Of a stretch of 64,000 bases of DNA, positions 23,845-32,040 are shown piece by piece (the stretch's first letter is position 1; every line of letters begins with the position of its first letter). The stretch is from Pseudaquidulcibacter saccharophilus (GTDB lineage: Bacteria > Pseudomonadota > Alphaproteobacteria > Caulobacterales > Aquidulcibacteraceae): the NCBI RefSeq assembly GCF_019455445.1, contig NZ_JAHWUS010000001.1, positions 1,135,856 through 1,199,855 on the forward strand, read 5' to 3'. The position numbers and the translations under genes were made by a program. A model generated the notes under the pieces. It saw nothing but the letters and a program-made list of their open reading frames with translations, was not told where the DNA came from and searched no databases.

Positions 23845-25779
23845 CTATTTCCCCCAATCAGGTAGCTTTTTTTCATCTTTCTTTGGCGCATCTTTAGAGG
23901 CTTCGGGCTTTTTCTCTACTTTGTCGCTTGCTTTTGATAATGATGATGTGATGGGCTTAGAAGCCGTAGTTTTTGGCGCAGGTGCTGGCGCGGTTGTTTT
24001 TTGTGCCGCCGGTTTTGCGTCTGTGGTGGTTTTTGTTGCCGGTTTCACATTTTCATTTTTTGTTTGCGATGAAGTATTTTTTGCGACGGGTGCCGCATTT
24101 TTATTTACATCGGTGGCTTTAACAGCTGGGGCAGGGGTTTTGAAAACAAGTGATTTCGCCATAATGGTATAAACCGCAAGCTCTTTGGCATCTTGGGTCA
24201 ATCCAACCTGTTTCAAATTTCCAATAATTCGCGCCATTACGACATTATCAACCGACTTTGGTTCTTGCCCTTGTAATGACAATGCCGCCAATAATGCGGT
24301 TTCTGCCATTGCATTGCGATTTGCCGCCAAATCCATGGCGAATAATATATTTTCGTTATTAACAGCGCCAGAATTCAAATTGCCGGAAACCAAATAATCG
24401 GTTGAACGCGCCTTTAGTCCGGTTGCATTGGCAATTATCGCATCCCCATAATAGTTTTGTGGTGATTGCGCCAAATCAATGCCGCTTTGAATGCGTGCCG
24501 AAACCGCATTTGCATCATTTGCCAATATCCCAAGCGCAAGTTTTGACGATGCCCCAAGACTGGGGGCAAGCGCCAAAAATCTTTTCGCCGATTTGACATC
24601 AGAGGCTAAGATTGCGGCATTGGCAAAAACTTCTGCCTGCGCCGACGATATATTGTCAATTTCATTGAATTTGGGCGCGATACGTTTGGCAATGGCGGCG
24701 AACGATTGAATATCACGCGCATTGCTTAATTCATCATAATAGTTTTCACCCTTTATAGGTGGTTGTTCAACCGGGGTAACAATTACATTTCCGGCGCTAT
24801 CAAAACTTTGCTTTTCAATTGGTGGAACCGGCGTAATGCTTGTGACATCGTTTTTGTATTTTGCATATTCGGCGGGCGAAATTGCCCCCTTTATCGCCGC
24901 ATTAAGATAGATTTCATCCTTTAGATTGCTGTTTTCCAATGATAGCGCGCTCAAAGTCATTGCCGAAAGTTTTGGCAATTGTGCCGCAGTTGGAAAAAGC
25001 CCTAATTTTCGAGAAAGTGCGTAGGTGCGGCCATTATCGGCACGGAATGGGATTTTGGCGGCGTCACCATTTAAACCATTGCCAAGGGCGGCAATCGCGC
25101 GTGAAAGCCAAACGTCATATTCGCTTGGGTTGGTATTTTGCCCAATGGCGAGATCAAGTGATAATTGCGCTGCATCAACCTCATTATTCAGGGCATAGCA
25201 GGTTGCACGTAATTCCAACAATTCACGTTGTGGCACTTGTGGTTTGGTGGCTTCGACAACGTTGCAGGCATCTTCACTACGGTTTTGGTAAAACCAAACA
25301 TCGGCGGCAATAATCAATAAATCCTGATTGGCAATGATATTGGGATAATTGTTCAATAAATTTGCCGCAGGCAGTGGCCCAAGTTTTGCCGCAAGGCGGA
25401 ATCTTTCGGTTGCAACTTTTGTGTCTGAATTGGGGGCAAGGCCGCCCGATAAAATCACGCGGCGGGTTAAAAATTGTAATGGCGTGAATTTTTGATTTTC
25501 TGAAAGCTTTGAAAAAATTGCGCCCAATGCCGGAACATCGCTATTTAGCCAAAGATTAGATGGCAAGCTGTCATAGCCATCAACGCTTTCATAATAGCCC
25601 CAAAGGCCGACATCTTTAAGGCTTGAACCTTCAACCGAAATCGGCGCGGCAACATATTGCACCGCCGCAGGCATTTCATCAATTTCGGGTGCTGTCTGCC
25701 CAAACGCAATTGAGGCAAATACAATATTTAAACCCAGAGAATAAATTAGCGCGTTTTTCATTGATTTTTTTGGTTTCAA
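23845..25779 (-). CDS. Secreted, mostly helical protein with Ala/Lys/Pro-rich C-terminal tail
   Basis: The 644-residue protein begins with a signal peptide (IYSLGLNIVFASIAFGQ). About residues 30-530 are helical and Ala/Leu-rich and contain TPR/SEL1-like helix pairs (for example SEYDVWLSRAIAALGNG and LGPLPAANLLNNYP). The last 100 residues are low-complexity with repeated K, A, P and T (ATKTTTDAKPAAQKTT), probably disordered and envelope- or peptidoglycan-facing. TTG at 25779 is chosen because AAAGGAAG precedes it at the right distance; ATG at 25761 is the alternative. It is divergent from aroK and follows a position occupied by unnamed proteins in related genomes. No function is assigned. Confidence 0.75.
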   Translation of the reverse strand: MKPKKSMKNALIYSLGLNIVFASIAFGQTAPEIDEMPAAVQYVAAPISVEGSSLKDVGLWGYYESVDGYDSLPSNLWLNSDVPALGAIFSKLSENQKFTPLQFLTRRVILSGGLAPNSDTKVATERFRLAAKLGPLPAANLLNNYPNIIANQDLLIIAADVWFYQNRSEDACNVVEATKPQVPQRELLELRATCYALNNEVDAAQLSLDLAIGQNTNPSEYDVWLSRAIAALGNGLNGDAAKIPFRADNGRTYALSRKLGLFPTAAQLPKLSAMTLSALSLENSNLKDEIYLNAAIKGAISPAEYAKYKNDVTSITPVPPIEKQSFDSAGNVIVTPVEQPPIKGENYYDELSNARDIQSFAAIAKRIAPKFNEIDNISSAQAEVFANAAILASDVKSAKRFLALAPSLGASSKLALGILANDANAVSARIQSGIDLAQSPQNYYGDAIIANATGLKARSTDYLVSGNLNSGAVNNENILFAMDLAANRNAMAETALLAALSLQGQEPKSVDNVVMARIIGNLKQVGLTQDAKELAVYTIMAKSLVFKTPAPAVKATDVNKNAAPVAKNTSSQTKNENVKPATKTTTDAKPAAQKTTAPAPAPKTTASKPITSSLSKASDKVEKKPEASKDAPKKDEKKLPDWGK

Positions 25780-25934
25780 GGCTCTTCCTTTGAAGGTTAA
25801 GTCATAATTATTGGCAGTTTTAAATAATTTTGCGGCAATGGTATGGCGTATAATATTACTTACTGCTTTATCTTTTCAAACTATATAGACTAAATGCACT
25901 GAAAAAATTAATTACTTATTTAAGAAGTATTTTA

Positions 25935-26564
25935 ATGCCAAACAGTTTTGAAAATGAAATGAATGCCGCAAATATAGGCGGTGATGTTTATGCGGGTGGA
26001 ATTCTGCCGCGCACGATTGCGCTTGTCGGCCTTATGGGTGCTGGTAAGTCAACCGTTGGTAAACGTTTGGCACATACTTTGGGTGTCGCATTTTGTGATG
26101 CCGATGATGAGATTGAGGTGGCAGCAGGTCGCCCCATCGCAGATATTTTTAAAGAACATGGTGAGGTTGAGTTTCGTGCCGGTGAACGCCGCGTAATTGC
26201 CCGCCTTTTGCAACGCCCACCGCATATTCTTGCCACTGGGGGCGGGGCATTTATGAACGAACTTACGCGCGAATTAATGCGTGAAAAAGCAATTACAATC
26301 TGGCTAAAGGCGGATCTTGATACATTGATGAACCGTGTGCAGCGTCGCAATGACCGTCCGCTTTTGCAAAACGGCAATCCGCGCGCAACCATGGAAAGTT
26401 TGATGGAAAAGCGCTATCCCATTTATGCTAGTGCCGACATAATGGTAGAGAGTGTTGATGGACCACATTCAGCGACTGTTGATAAAATCATTGCGGCTTT
26501 ACAGGAACGATCAATCCTGCCGAAAGATTTGGTTTTAAACCACGGGAATAGTCATGAGCATTAA
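25935..26564 (+). CDS. aroK: Shikimate kinase
   Basis: AroK phosphorylates the 3-OH of shikimate with ATP in aromatic amino acid synthesis. The 209-residue protein has Walker A GLMGAGKST (32-40), the shikimate-binding DADDEIE and EVEFRAGE (Arg about 81), the GGGAF Walker-B-like loop (about 102-106), and an adenine-side lid RRNDRPLL. An N-terminal extension of about 25 residues precedes the first strand, as is common in alphaproteobacteria. The stop lies 11 bp inside aroB, giving strong coupling. Confidence 0.96.
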   Translation: MPNSFENEMNAANIGGDVYAGGILPRTIALVGLMGAGKSTVGKRLAHTLGVAFCDADDEIEVAAGRPIADIFKEHGEVEFRAGERRVIARLLQRPPHILATGGGAFMNELTRELMREKAITIWLKADLDTLMNRVQRRNDRPLLQNGNPRATMESLMEKRYPIYASADIMVESVDGPHSATVDKIIAALQERSILPKDLVLNHGNSHEH

Positions 26565-27660
26565 TAAAATAAACGTTGATCTTGCAGAGCGTCAGTATGA
26601 CATCTTTGTTGGCGGCGGGGTTTTATCGGGTGCATCTGATAAAATATTACCACTTTTAAAACGCAAAAGAATTGCAATCATTGCCGATGAAAATGCCTAT
26701 AAGTTTCATGGTGATAAATTGATTTCTTCACTTGAAAGCCAAGGTGTCGAAATCAAAACTATTATCACCAAATCGGGTGAAGGCACCAAAAGCTTTTCAA
26801 GCTTTGAAAACGTCATTGAGGAATTACTAGAATTTGGTATCGAGCGGTCGGATATAATCATCGCCTTTGGCGGTGGTGTGGTTGGCGATTTAACCGGATT
26901 TGTGGCGGGTGTTGTTAATCGTGGTGTTGATTTTGTACAAATTCCAACCACGCTTTTGTCCCAGGTTGATTCATCCGTGGGCGGCAAAACCGCAATCAAT
27001 GCCCGTGCCGGAAAAAACCTTGTTGGTATTTTTTGGCAACCAAAATTGGTGCTTGCTGATACCTCTGTTTTAGATACGCTTGATAGGCGTGATATAATGG
27101 CGGGCTTTGCCGAAATATTTAAAATCGGTCTTATTCTTTATCCGCAATTCTTTGATTATGTAGAAGAAAATGCGGCAAAGATTTTGGATGAAAATGGGCA
27201 AGCGCGTCAATATGCGATTGAAAAATCTATCGAAGCCAAAGCCAAAGTTGTTGCCGAAGATGAACGCGAAGCCGGCGTGCGGGCATTGTTAAACCTTGGT
27301 CACACTTTTGGGCACGCCATAGAGGCGGCGGTTAATTATGACGAAACCAAATGGCGACATGGCGAAGCGGTGGCATGTGGTATTGCCATGGCGGCGCGTT
27401 ATTCAAAACGAATTGGCGCACTTGCAGCAGACAAATGCGAACGGATAGAAAATTTTATTCGTGATTGTGGTTATCGCTATCTTATTAAGGGTGACAAGAC
27501 ATTTGACGCCAACGCAATGTTAAAAGTAATGTCACATGATAAGAAAAATTCAGGCGGAAAAATCAATCTCGTGCTTTTAAAAGACATTGGTAATGCCTAT
27601 GTTCACAAAAATGCCGATGTGGCTGATTTATTGGAATTTTTAAAAGAGGAATGTTCTTAA
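26554..27660 (+). CDS. aroB: 3-dehydroquinate synthase
   Basis: AroB converts DAHP to 3-dehydroquinate with NAD+ and a divalent metal. The 368-residue protein shows the NAD-binding FGGGVVGDLTGF, then IPTTLLSQVDSSVGGKTAIN and AGKNLVGIFWQP. The metal ligands are Glu in GFAEIFKIG, His in NLGHTFGHAIE, and His in WRHGEAVACG. It overlaps aroK by 11 bp and is followed by corC after 4 bp, the standard alphaproteobacterial aroK-aroB-corC operon. Confidence 0.97.
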   Translation: MSINKINVDLAERQYDIFVGGGVLSGASDKILPLLKRKRIAIIADENAYKFHGDKLISSLESQGVEIKTIITKSGEGTKSFSSFENVIEELLEFGIERSDIIIAFGGGVVGDLTGFVAGVVNRGVDFVQIPTTLLSQVDSSVGGKTAINARAGKNLVGIFWQPKLVLADTSVLDTLDRRDIMAGFAEIFKIGLILYPQFFDYVEENAAKILDENGQARQYAIEKSIEAKAKVVAEDEREAGVRALLNLGHTFGHAIEAAVNYDETKWRHGEAVACGIAMAARYSKRIGALAADKCERIENFIRDCGYRYLIKGDKTFDANAMLKVMSHDKKNSGGKINLVLLKDIGNAYVHKNADVADLLEFLKEECS

Positions 27661-27664
27661 ACCT

Positions 27665-28954
27665 ATGGACCCGCAATTAAACGCGCTTTTCACAACCATC
27701 GCCATCGTTTTGGTTTTGATTGGTCTTAATGCCTTTTTCTCATTGGCGGAAACCGCGCTTACGGCAGCATCCAAAGCAAAAATGACAAGCCTTGAAAAAG
27801 ACGGTGACAAAAAGGCCGCCCGCGTCAACAAACTTCTTGAAGAGCGTGCATCAATGATTGGTGCAATTCTTTTGGGTTCTAACCTTGTCACAATTGCGGC
27901 ATCGGCAATTGCCACCACAATTTTAACCAAGGAATATGGCCCTGCGGGCGCGGCGATTTCTACAGTGGTTTTAACCCCATTGCTTTTGATTTTTGGTGAG
28001 GTTTTGCCAAAATCAATGGCGATTAATGATGCCGATGAAATTTCGCGTAATGTTTCTTTCCCAGTGAAAATAATGGTGAAACTACTTTCGCCAATCATGT
28101 ATCTTTTGACCGGATTTGTTGCGCTTTTGATGAAGCTTATGGGCATTCAGGGTGAGGTTTATACAACTGAACAAGCGCTTGCAGAAATTCGCGGTGTTGT
28201 GGAATTGGGGCGCCAATCAGGGCATTTGGAAAAATCTGACCAAGATCGTCTTGGCGGTGTGCTTGATCTAAAGGATTTGGATGTTTCTGATGTTATGGTT
28301 CACCGTAAAAGCCTTAAAACCCTTGATATTGATTTGCCGCCGCGCGAAATCATAAATCAAATAATTGGCACGGTGCATTCACGTATTCCACTTTATCAGG
28401 ATGAGCCTGAAAATATCGTTGGCGTTTTACATACCAAAGACGTTTTAAAAGCGGTTGCCGAAAACAATGGTAACCTTGATGTGGTGGATATAAAAGCCAT
28501 CATGACAAAACCATGGTTTGTGCCAGACACGACACCACTTCAAGAACAGCTTGAGGCATTCCAGAAAAAACGCAACCACTTTGCAATCGTGGTTGATGAA
28601 TATGGTATGTTACAAGGGCTTGTAACCCTAGAAGATGTTTTGGAAGAAATTGTTGGCGAGATATCGGACGAACACGACATTGCCAAACAGGGTATTCGTC
28701 CACAGCCGGATGGCTCGATTAATGTTGATGGCTGGGTTCCAATTCGCGATGTAAACCGCGCAATGGATTGGGAGTTACCGGATGAAGATGCGGTTACTGT
28801 GGCGGGGCTGGTAATCCATGAGGCGCAGACAATTCCCAATGTTGGGCAGTCATTCTCTTTTCATGGTTACCGCTTTTTGGTTCTTCGCCGCCAGCGTAAC
28901 CAAGTGCTTGCACTTCGGGTTACGCCAGAGGTTAAGAAAGAAGGCGGCGATTAA
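27665..28954 (+). CDS. CNNM/CBS-domain transporter-like protein (CorC/TlyC family)
   Basis: The 429-residue protein has a CNNM membrane domain (about residues 1-190, with NAFFSLAETALTAASKAKM), a pair of CBS domains (about 205-340, including DVMVHRKSLKTL and FAIVVDEYGMLQGLVTLEDVLEEIVGEI) and a C-terminal CorC/HlyC domain (about 345-425). These proteins are linked to Mg2+/Co2+ efflux and are often labelled hemolysins, a name not supported by function. The CBS pair usually binds adenine nucleotides. It is the third gene of the aroK operon. Confidence 0.93.
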   Translation: MDPQLNALFTTIAIVLVLIGLNAFFSLAETALTAASKAKMTSLEKDGDKKAARVNKLLEERASMIGAILLGSNLVTIAASAIATTILTKEYGPAGAAISTVVLTPLLLIFGEVLPKSMAINDADEISRNVSFPVKIMVKLLSPIMYLLTGFVALLMKLMGIQGEVYTTEQALAEIRGVVELGRQSGHLEKSDQDRLGGVLDLKDLDVSDVMVHRKSLKTLDIDLPPREIINQIIGTVHSRIPLYQDEPENIVGVLHTKDVLKAVAENNGNLDVVDIKAIMTKPWFVPDTTPLQEQLEAFQKKRNHFAIVVDEYGMLQGLVTLEDVLEEIVGEISDEHDIAKQGIRPQPDGSINVDGWVPIRDVNRAMDWELPDEDAVTVAGLVIHEAQTIPNVGQSFSFHGYRFLVLRRQRNQVLALRVTPEVKKEGGD

Positions 28955-28958
28955 TCGC

Positions 28959-29078
28959 CTATGCAACCATTTTGAATGCCATATCGGCAAATTGCAGCAT
29001 ATATGCGCTTACCAATACTAATGCCACCATAGTTCCAGAAAGGCGGGTAAAGAATTTATTGTTTACTAGATTTTTCAT
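28959..29078 (-). CDS. 39-residue single-pass membrane peptide
   Basis: A short frame encodes a basic N-terminus (MKNLVNNKFFTRLSG) and one membrane helix (TMVALVLVSAYMLQFADMAF). It is easily overlooked, but it has a good ribosome site (GGAG six bases before ATG at 29078). A promoter with TTGACT and TACTAA at 17-bp spacing stands upstream, overlapped by a perfect palindrome. It ends 4 bp from corC and is convergent with it. Function is unknown; regulated small membrane peptides often modulate a larger membrane protein. Confidence 0.6.
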   Translation of the reverse strand: MKNLVNNKFFTRLSGTMVALVLVSAYMLQFADMAFKMVA

Positions 29079-29104
29079 TTTTAACTCCATTTGTTTGTGC
29101 TATG

Positions 29105-29126
29105 GTGTGTTAGTAGCGTAACACAC
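29105..29126 (-). promoter_or_regulatory. Palindromic operator over the small-peptide promoter
   Basis: GTGTGTTA-GTAGCG-TAACACAC is a perfect 8+8 inverted repeat with a 6-bp spacer. On the minus strand a -35 box TTGACT (29138-29133) and a -10 box TACTAA (29115-29110) are 17 bp apart, and the palindrome covers the -10 region. A repressor of TetR, MarR or GntR type would fit; none is encoded adjacent to it. Confidence 0.68.
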
Positions 29127-29239
29127 TAATGAAGTCAAGCACTAAAATGCACTTTTTTTAAAATAAACATTAATTCTCTTGAAAATCCCGCATTTAATGC
29201 AAATATATCTGGAACTATTTCTCTTGAGAGGGTGGATAA

Positions 29240-29836
29240 ATGAATATTTCGAGACGTTTTTTGGCAATTGGTGCGCTTGCTGTTGCGGCAACATCTTTGG
29301 GCGGTTGTGGCTATAACACTATTCCTACCAAGGAAGAGGCGGCAAAAGCCGCATGGGCGGAGGTGCAAAACCAATATCAACGCCGCGCAGACTTGGTTCC
29401 GAATCTTGTTGCCACCGTTCAGGGTGCCGCAAAACAGGAAAAAGATGTTCTAACTGCGGTGGTTGAGGCACGTGCAAGCGCAACTTCACCAAAATTTGAT
29501 GCATCAACCATTACAGATGAGGCAAAATTTAAAGAGTTCCAAGCATCACAAGACAAATTATCGGGTGCTTTGGGCCGTTTGATGATGGTTACGGAAAATT
29601 ACCCGCAATTAAAATCACTTGATAGCTTTAATACATTGCAAAGCCAACTTGAAGGCACTGAAAACCGTATTGCGATTGCGCGCCGCGATTATAATGCAGC
29701 GGTTCAGGACTATAACACCACATTGAAAACCTTCCCATCAATTATATGGGCGTCAACTTTCCAATCTGGTTCAAAGCCAATGCAGATGTTTACCGCAACT
29801 GCGGGCGCGGAAAAAGCACCAGAAGTTAAGTTTTAA
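29240..29836 (+). CDS. LemA family lipoprotein
   Basis: The 198-residue protein starts with a lipobox (ATSLGGC, Cys about 23). The rest is the helical LemA domain: QNQYQRRADLVPNLVATVQG, EKDVLTAVVEARA, LMMVTENYPQLKS and ENRIAIARRDYNAAVQDYN. LemA proteins occur with TPM-domain genes, as here (4-bp gap), and are thought to form membrane-associated helical bundles. The precise function is unsettled. It is the first gene of the lemA-TPM-TPM operon. Confidence 0.92.
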   Translation: MNISRRFLAIGALAVAATSLGGCGYNTIPTKEEAAKAAWAEVQNQYQRRADLVPNLVATVQGAAKQEKDVLTAVVEARASATSPKFDASTITDEAKFKEFQASQDKLSGALGRLMMVTENYPQLKSLDSFNTLQSQLEGTENRIAIARRDYNAAVQDYNTTLKTFPSIIWASTFQSGSKPMQMFTATAGAEKAPEVKF

Positions 29837-29839
29837 AAC

Positions 29840-30619
29840 ATGACCGCTGCACACGGTGCGGTAAAAACTTATTTTGCCGCACTATTTTCCCTTTTTGTGC
29901 TGTTAACTGCTGGGTTTGCACATGCAGCCCCGACATTCCCGCCTCTAACTGGGCGGGTGGTTGATGATGCCCATCTTTTGCAGCCGCAGACCGCGGCAGC
30001 ATTGGATCAACGTCTTGCACAAATCGAGGCGGAATCATCGGATCAATTGGTTGTTGTTACCCTGCCATCGCTGCAAGGCTATGAGATTGAGGAATATGGC
30101 TATCAATTGGGGCGCGCATGGGGAATTGGGCAGGCAAAACTTAATAATGGTGTACTGCTTATTATTGCACCAAATGAGCGCAAGGTCCGTATCGAGGTTG
30201 GGTATGGCCTTGAAGGGGTTTTAACCGATGCCCTATCGCATCAAATTATCACCGATAAGATATTGCCACAATTCAAAGCCGGCAATATGGAACAGGGGAT
30301 AGTTGATGGCGTAAACGGCATTGATGAAATCTTAAAACTTAGCCCGGAAGAGCGTGCAGACCGCGCCGCAAAAGCGGGTATATCATCACAAAATACGCAG
30401 GTGCAGGCCGGACCGGCTGATGTGTTTGGGATTATAATATTTATAATAATCCTTATTTTCATATGGGTGGTGTTCAAAATTAGCCCGCTTGATTTACTTT
30501 TCATCATTCTTAGCAGTTCGGGTCGCGGCGGCGGTGGCGGCTTTGGCGGTGGCGGAGGAGGTGGCTTTTCCGGCGGCGGTGGTAGTTTTGGCGGCGGCGG
30601 CTCGTCGGGAAGCTGGTAG
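29840..30619 (+). CDS. TPM-domain protein with glycine-rich C-terminus
   Basis: The 259-residue protein has a signal peptide (ending near GFAHA) and a TPM domain (about residues 30-170: GRVVDDAHLLQPQTAA...QLVVVTLPSLQGYEIEEYGYQL...RKVRIEVGYGLEG). A membrane helix follows at about 195-215, and the C-terminus is mostly Gly and Ser ending in GSW. This is the YgcG-like layout. TPM domains have been linked to photosystem repair in plants, and their bacterial role is unclear. The Gly-rich end is a normal trait of this family. Confidence 0.92.
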   Translation: MTAAHGAVKTYFAALFSLFVLLTAGFAHAAPTFPPLTGRVVDDAHLLQPQTAAALDQRLAQIEAESSDQLVVVTLPSLQGYEIEEYGYQLGRAWGIGQAKLNNGVLLIIAPNERKVRIEVGYGLEGVLTDALSHQIITDKILPQFKAGNMEQGIVDGVNGIDEILKLSPEERADRAAKAGISSQNTQVQAGPADVFGIIIFIIILIFIWVVFKISPLDLLFIILSSSGRGGGGGFGGGGGGGFSGGGGSFGGGGSSGSW

Positions 30620-30625
30620 AATAAT

Positions 30626-31309
30626 ATGGCAATTGGCTTTACACACGAACAAAAACACGAAATCTCACAGGCAATTAAAGCTGCCGAAAGCAAAACTTCG
30701 GGTGAGATTTATTGTGTTGTTGCCCGCAAATCAGATGATTATAGCGTGTTTGCAATTGTGCTTGCGGTGATTTTGGCGATTATTATTCCGCTTTTACTTG
30801 CCGTTTTTGACATTGATTTAGGGCGGTTGGTTGCCGAGGCATTTGGTGGTTGGCAATCGGCGCAAATTAATGCTGTTAATAGCACCAATATTTATTGGAT
30901 TTTAGGCCTGCAATTATTGATTTTTATAATTACTGCATTGGTTGCAAAGGCAAATTTCTATACCGCAATTGTGCCAAAGTTTTTCAAACATCAAAGTGTT
31001 CATAAACGCGCAATGGAACAATTTCTTGCGCACGGTATTCAACAAACCGCAGATCGAACCGGCGTTTTGATTTATATCAGCCTAAAAGAGCATATTGTCG
31101 AAATCGTTGCCGATAGCGGTATTCATTACAAGGTTGGCACTGATTTTTGGGATAAATCGGTTAAGATTATCCTTGCTAAAATCAAACAAGGGGATTTGGC
31201 GGGTGGATTGAAAGACGGCATTCAAGAGGTTGGTAATGCCCTTGCCGAACATTTCCCACAAAAAGAAAATGACGAAAACGAATTATCAGATTCCGTCATA
31301 TTCATTTGA
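30626..31309 (+). CDS. Second TPM-domain membrane protein
   Basis: The 227-residue protein lacks a signal peptide. It begins FTHEQKHEISQAIKAAESKTSGEI, a TPM-type start (YCVVARKSDDY), and has two membrane helices (about 44-66 and 92-112). A TPM-like continuation follows (RTGVLIYISLKEHIVEIVADSGI and GDLAGGLKDGIQEVGNAL). It corresponds to the family annotated as TPM or DUF5395-like domain proteins and follows the secreted TPM gene after 6 bp. The three genes probably act at the inner membrane together. Confidence 0.87.
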   Translation: MAIGFTHEQKHEISQAIKAAESKTSGEIYCVVARKSDDYSVFAIVLAVILAIIIPLLLAVFDIDLGRLVAEAFGGWQSAQINAVNSTNIYWILGLQLLIFIITALVAKANFYTAIVPKFFKHQSVHKRAMEQFLAHGIQQTADRTGVLIYISLKEHIVEIVADSGIHYKVGTDFWDKSVKIILAKIKQGDLAGGLKDGIQEVGNALAEHFPQKENDENELSDSVIFI

Positions 31310-31323
31310 TTAGCCTTATTTGA

Positions 31324-31521
31324 TTATCGATATGGGTTTTCCCAAATTTCCTCAAGCGGCTTGTTAAATAGTGCCGCAATTTTATATGCAAGGTCGAGTG
31401 ATGGAATGTGTTTGGAGGTTTCAAGCGCGATAATTGCCTGGCGTGAAACCCCCAATTTATCGCCCAATTCAGCCTGCGTAAATCCGTGTTCGGTGCGAAG
31501 TTCTTTTAGGATTTGCTTCAT
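31324..31521 (-). CDS. Small XRE-family DNA-binding regulator
   Basis: The 65-residue protein is almost entirely a helix-turn-helix of the Cro/XRE type: LRTEHGFTQAELGDKLGVSRQAIIALE. Its YozG-like C-terminus is PSLDLAYKIAALFNKPLEEIW. It is encoded 12 bp after a small membrane protein gene, an arrangement typical of paired regulator/membrane-protein cassettes. Repeated operator-like sequences upstream of the pair suggest that it represses its own operon. Confidence 0.92.
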   Translation of the reverse strand: MKQILKELRTEHGFTQAELGDKLGVSRQAIIALETSKHIPSLDLAYKIAALFNKPLEEIWENPYR

Positions 31522-31533
31522 AACATAAACTCA

Positions 31534-31953
31534 CTATCCGCATAGGCCGGTATCAAGGCTTTTGAAAACATATTTTCCCAAAAGTGTAATAACACCATAA
31601 GAAAACCAAAAAATCACATACACAATCCATAATTCAATATGGCCAACGAGATTGAAATTTTCCAAAAAGCCCCAGAAACTACATAGAAAAAGTGTGACGC
31701 CAGTTGAAATAATAAATAGCTTTGCCATTGCGGCTTTTAAAAATTCATCGCAATGATTGATGAAGCGTAGATAAGCGATAATTTGCCCACCAATTGCAAG
31801 GCTTGGAATAATTGCAATTATATATTTAATTAATAATGGCGGATTGAACTTATTAATCAATAATGCTCCGCCAATAATTGAAATCACATAAATTGACATG
31901 CTGATACCAAATTCAATATTATAGGCTTTTTTTGTGTCTTTATAGCTTTTCAT
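31534..31953 (-). CDS. Small four-helix membrane protein partnered with the XRE regulator
   Basis: The 139-residue protein has four hydrophobic segments (about residues 15-33, 43-61, 77-98 and 108-130) and no catalytic motif. It resembles DUF2178/DUF3796-type membrane proteins that accompany YozG-like XRE regulators. A GGAG ribosome site precedes ATG at 31953. Promoter elements TTGACC and ACCTTA-complement lie upstream within the operator repeats. The pair may sense a membrane signal, but this is unproven. Confidence 0.8.
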   Translation of the reverse strand: MKSYKDTKKAYNIEFGISMSIYVISIIGGALLINKFNPPLLIKYIIAIIPSLAIGGQIIAYLRFINHCDEFLKAAMAKLFIISTGVTLFLCSFWGFLENFNLVGHIELWIVYVIFWFSYGVITLLGKYVFKSLDTGLCG

Positions 31954-31966
31954 TGCACTCTCCTGA

Positions 31967-32040
31967 TGTTAGGCATACCTTACATTGGGCGATATGTAAG
32001 GTCAACATGACATGCTGCAAAAAGTTAGGTTTACCTTACA
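31967..32040 (-). promoter_or_regulatory. Operator repeats and promoter of the XRE cassette
   Basis: Two copies of GTTAGGNNTACCTTACA lie at about 31969-31985 and 32024-32040. Each is an imperfect palindrome with GTWAGG and CCTTAC arms. A third half-site, TGTAAGGTCAAC, stands between them at 31995-32006. On the minus strand TTGACC (32005-32000) and TAAGGT (31982-31977) form a promoter with 17-bp spacing, so two of the sites overlap it. The distal copy runs 5 bp into the end of gluQ. Confidence 0.75.

Noticed and set aside
27665-28954. Describing corC as a hemolysin
   Set aside because: The TlyC/HlyC name comes from old annotation. CNNM and CBS domains point to ion transport.
29105-29126. Palindrome as terminal repeat of an insertion sequence
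   Set aside because: It is a single short palindrome over a promoter with no partner repeat or transposase.
30520-30619. Glycine-codon-rich DNA at the end of the TPM gene as a frameshift or assembly error
   Set aside because: A Gly/Ser-rich C-terminus ending in Trp is a normal feature of YgcG-like TPM proteins.
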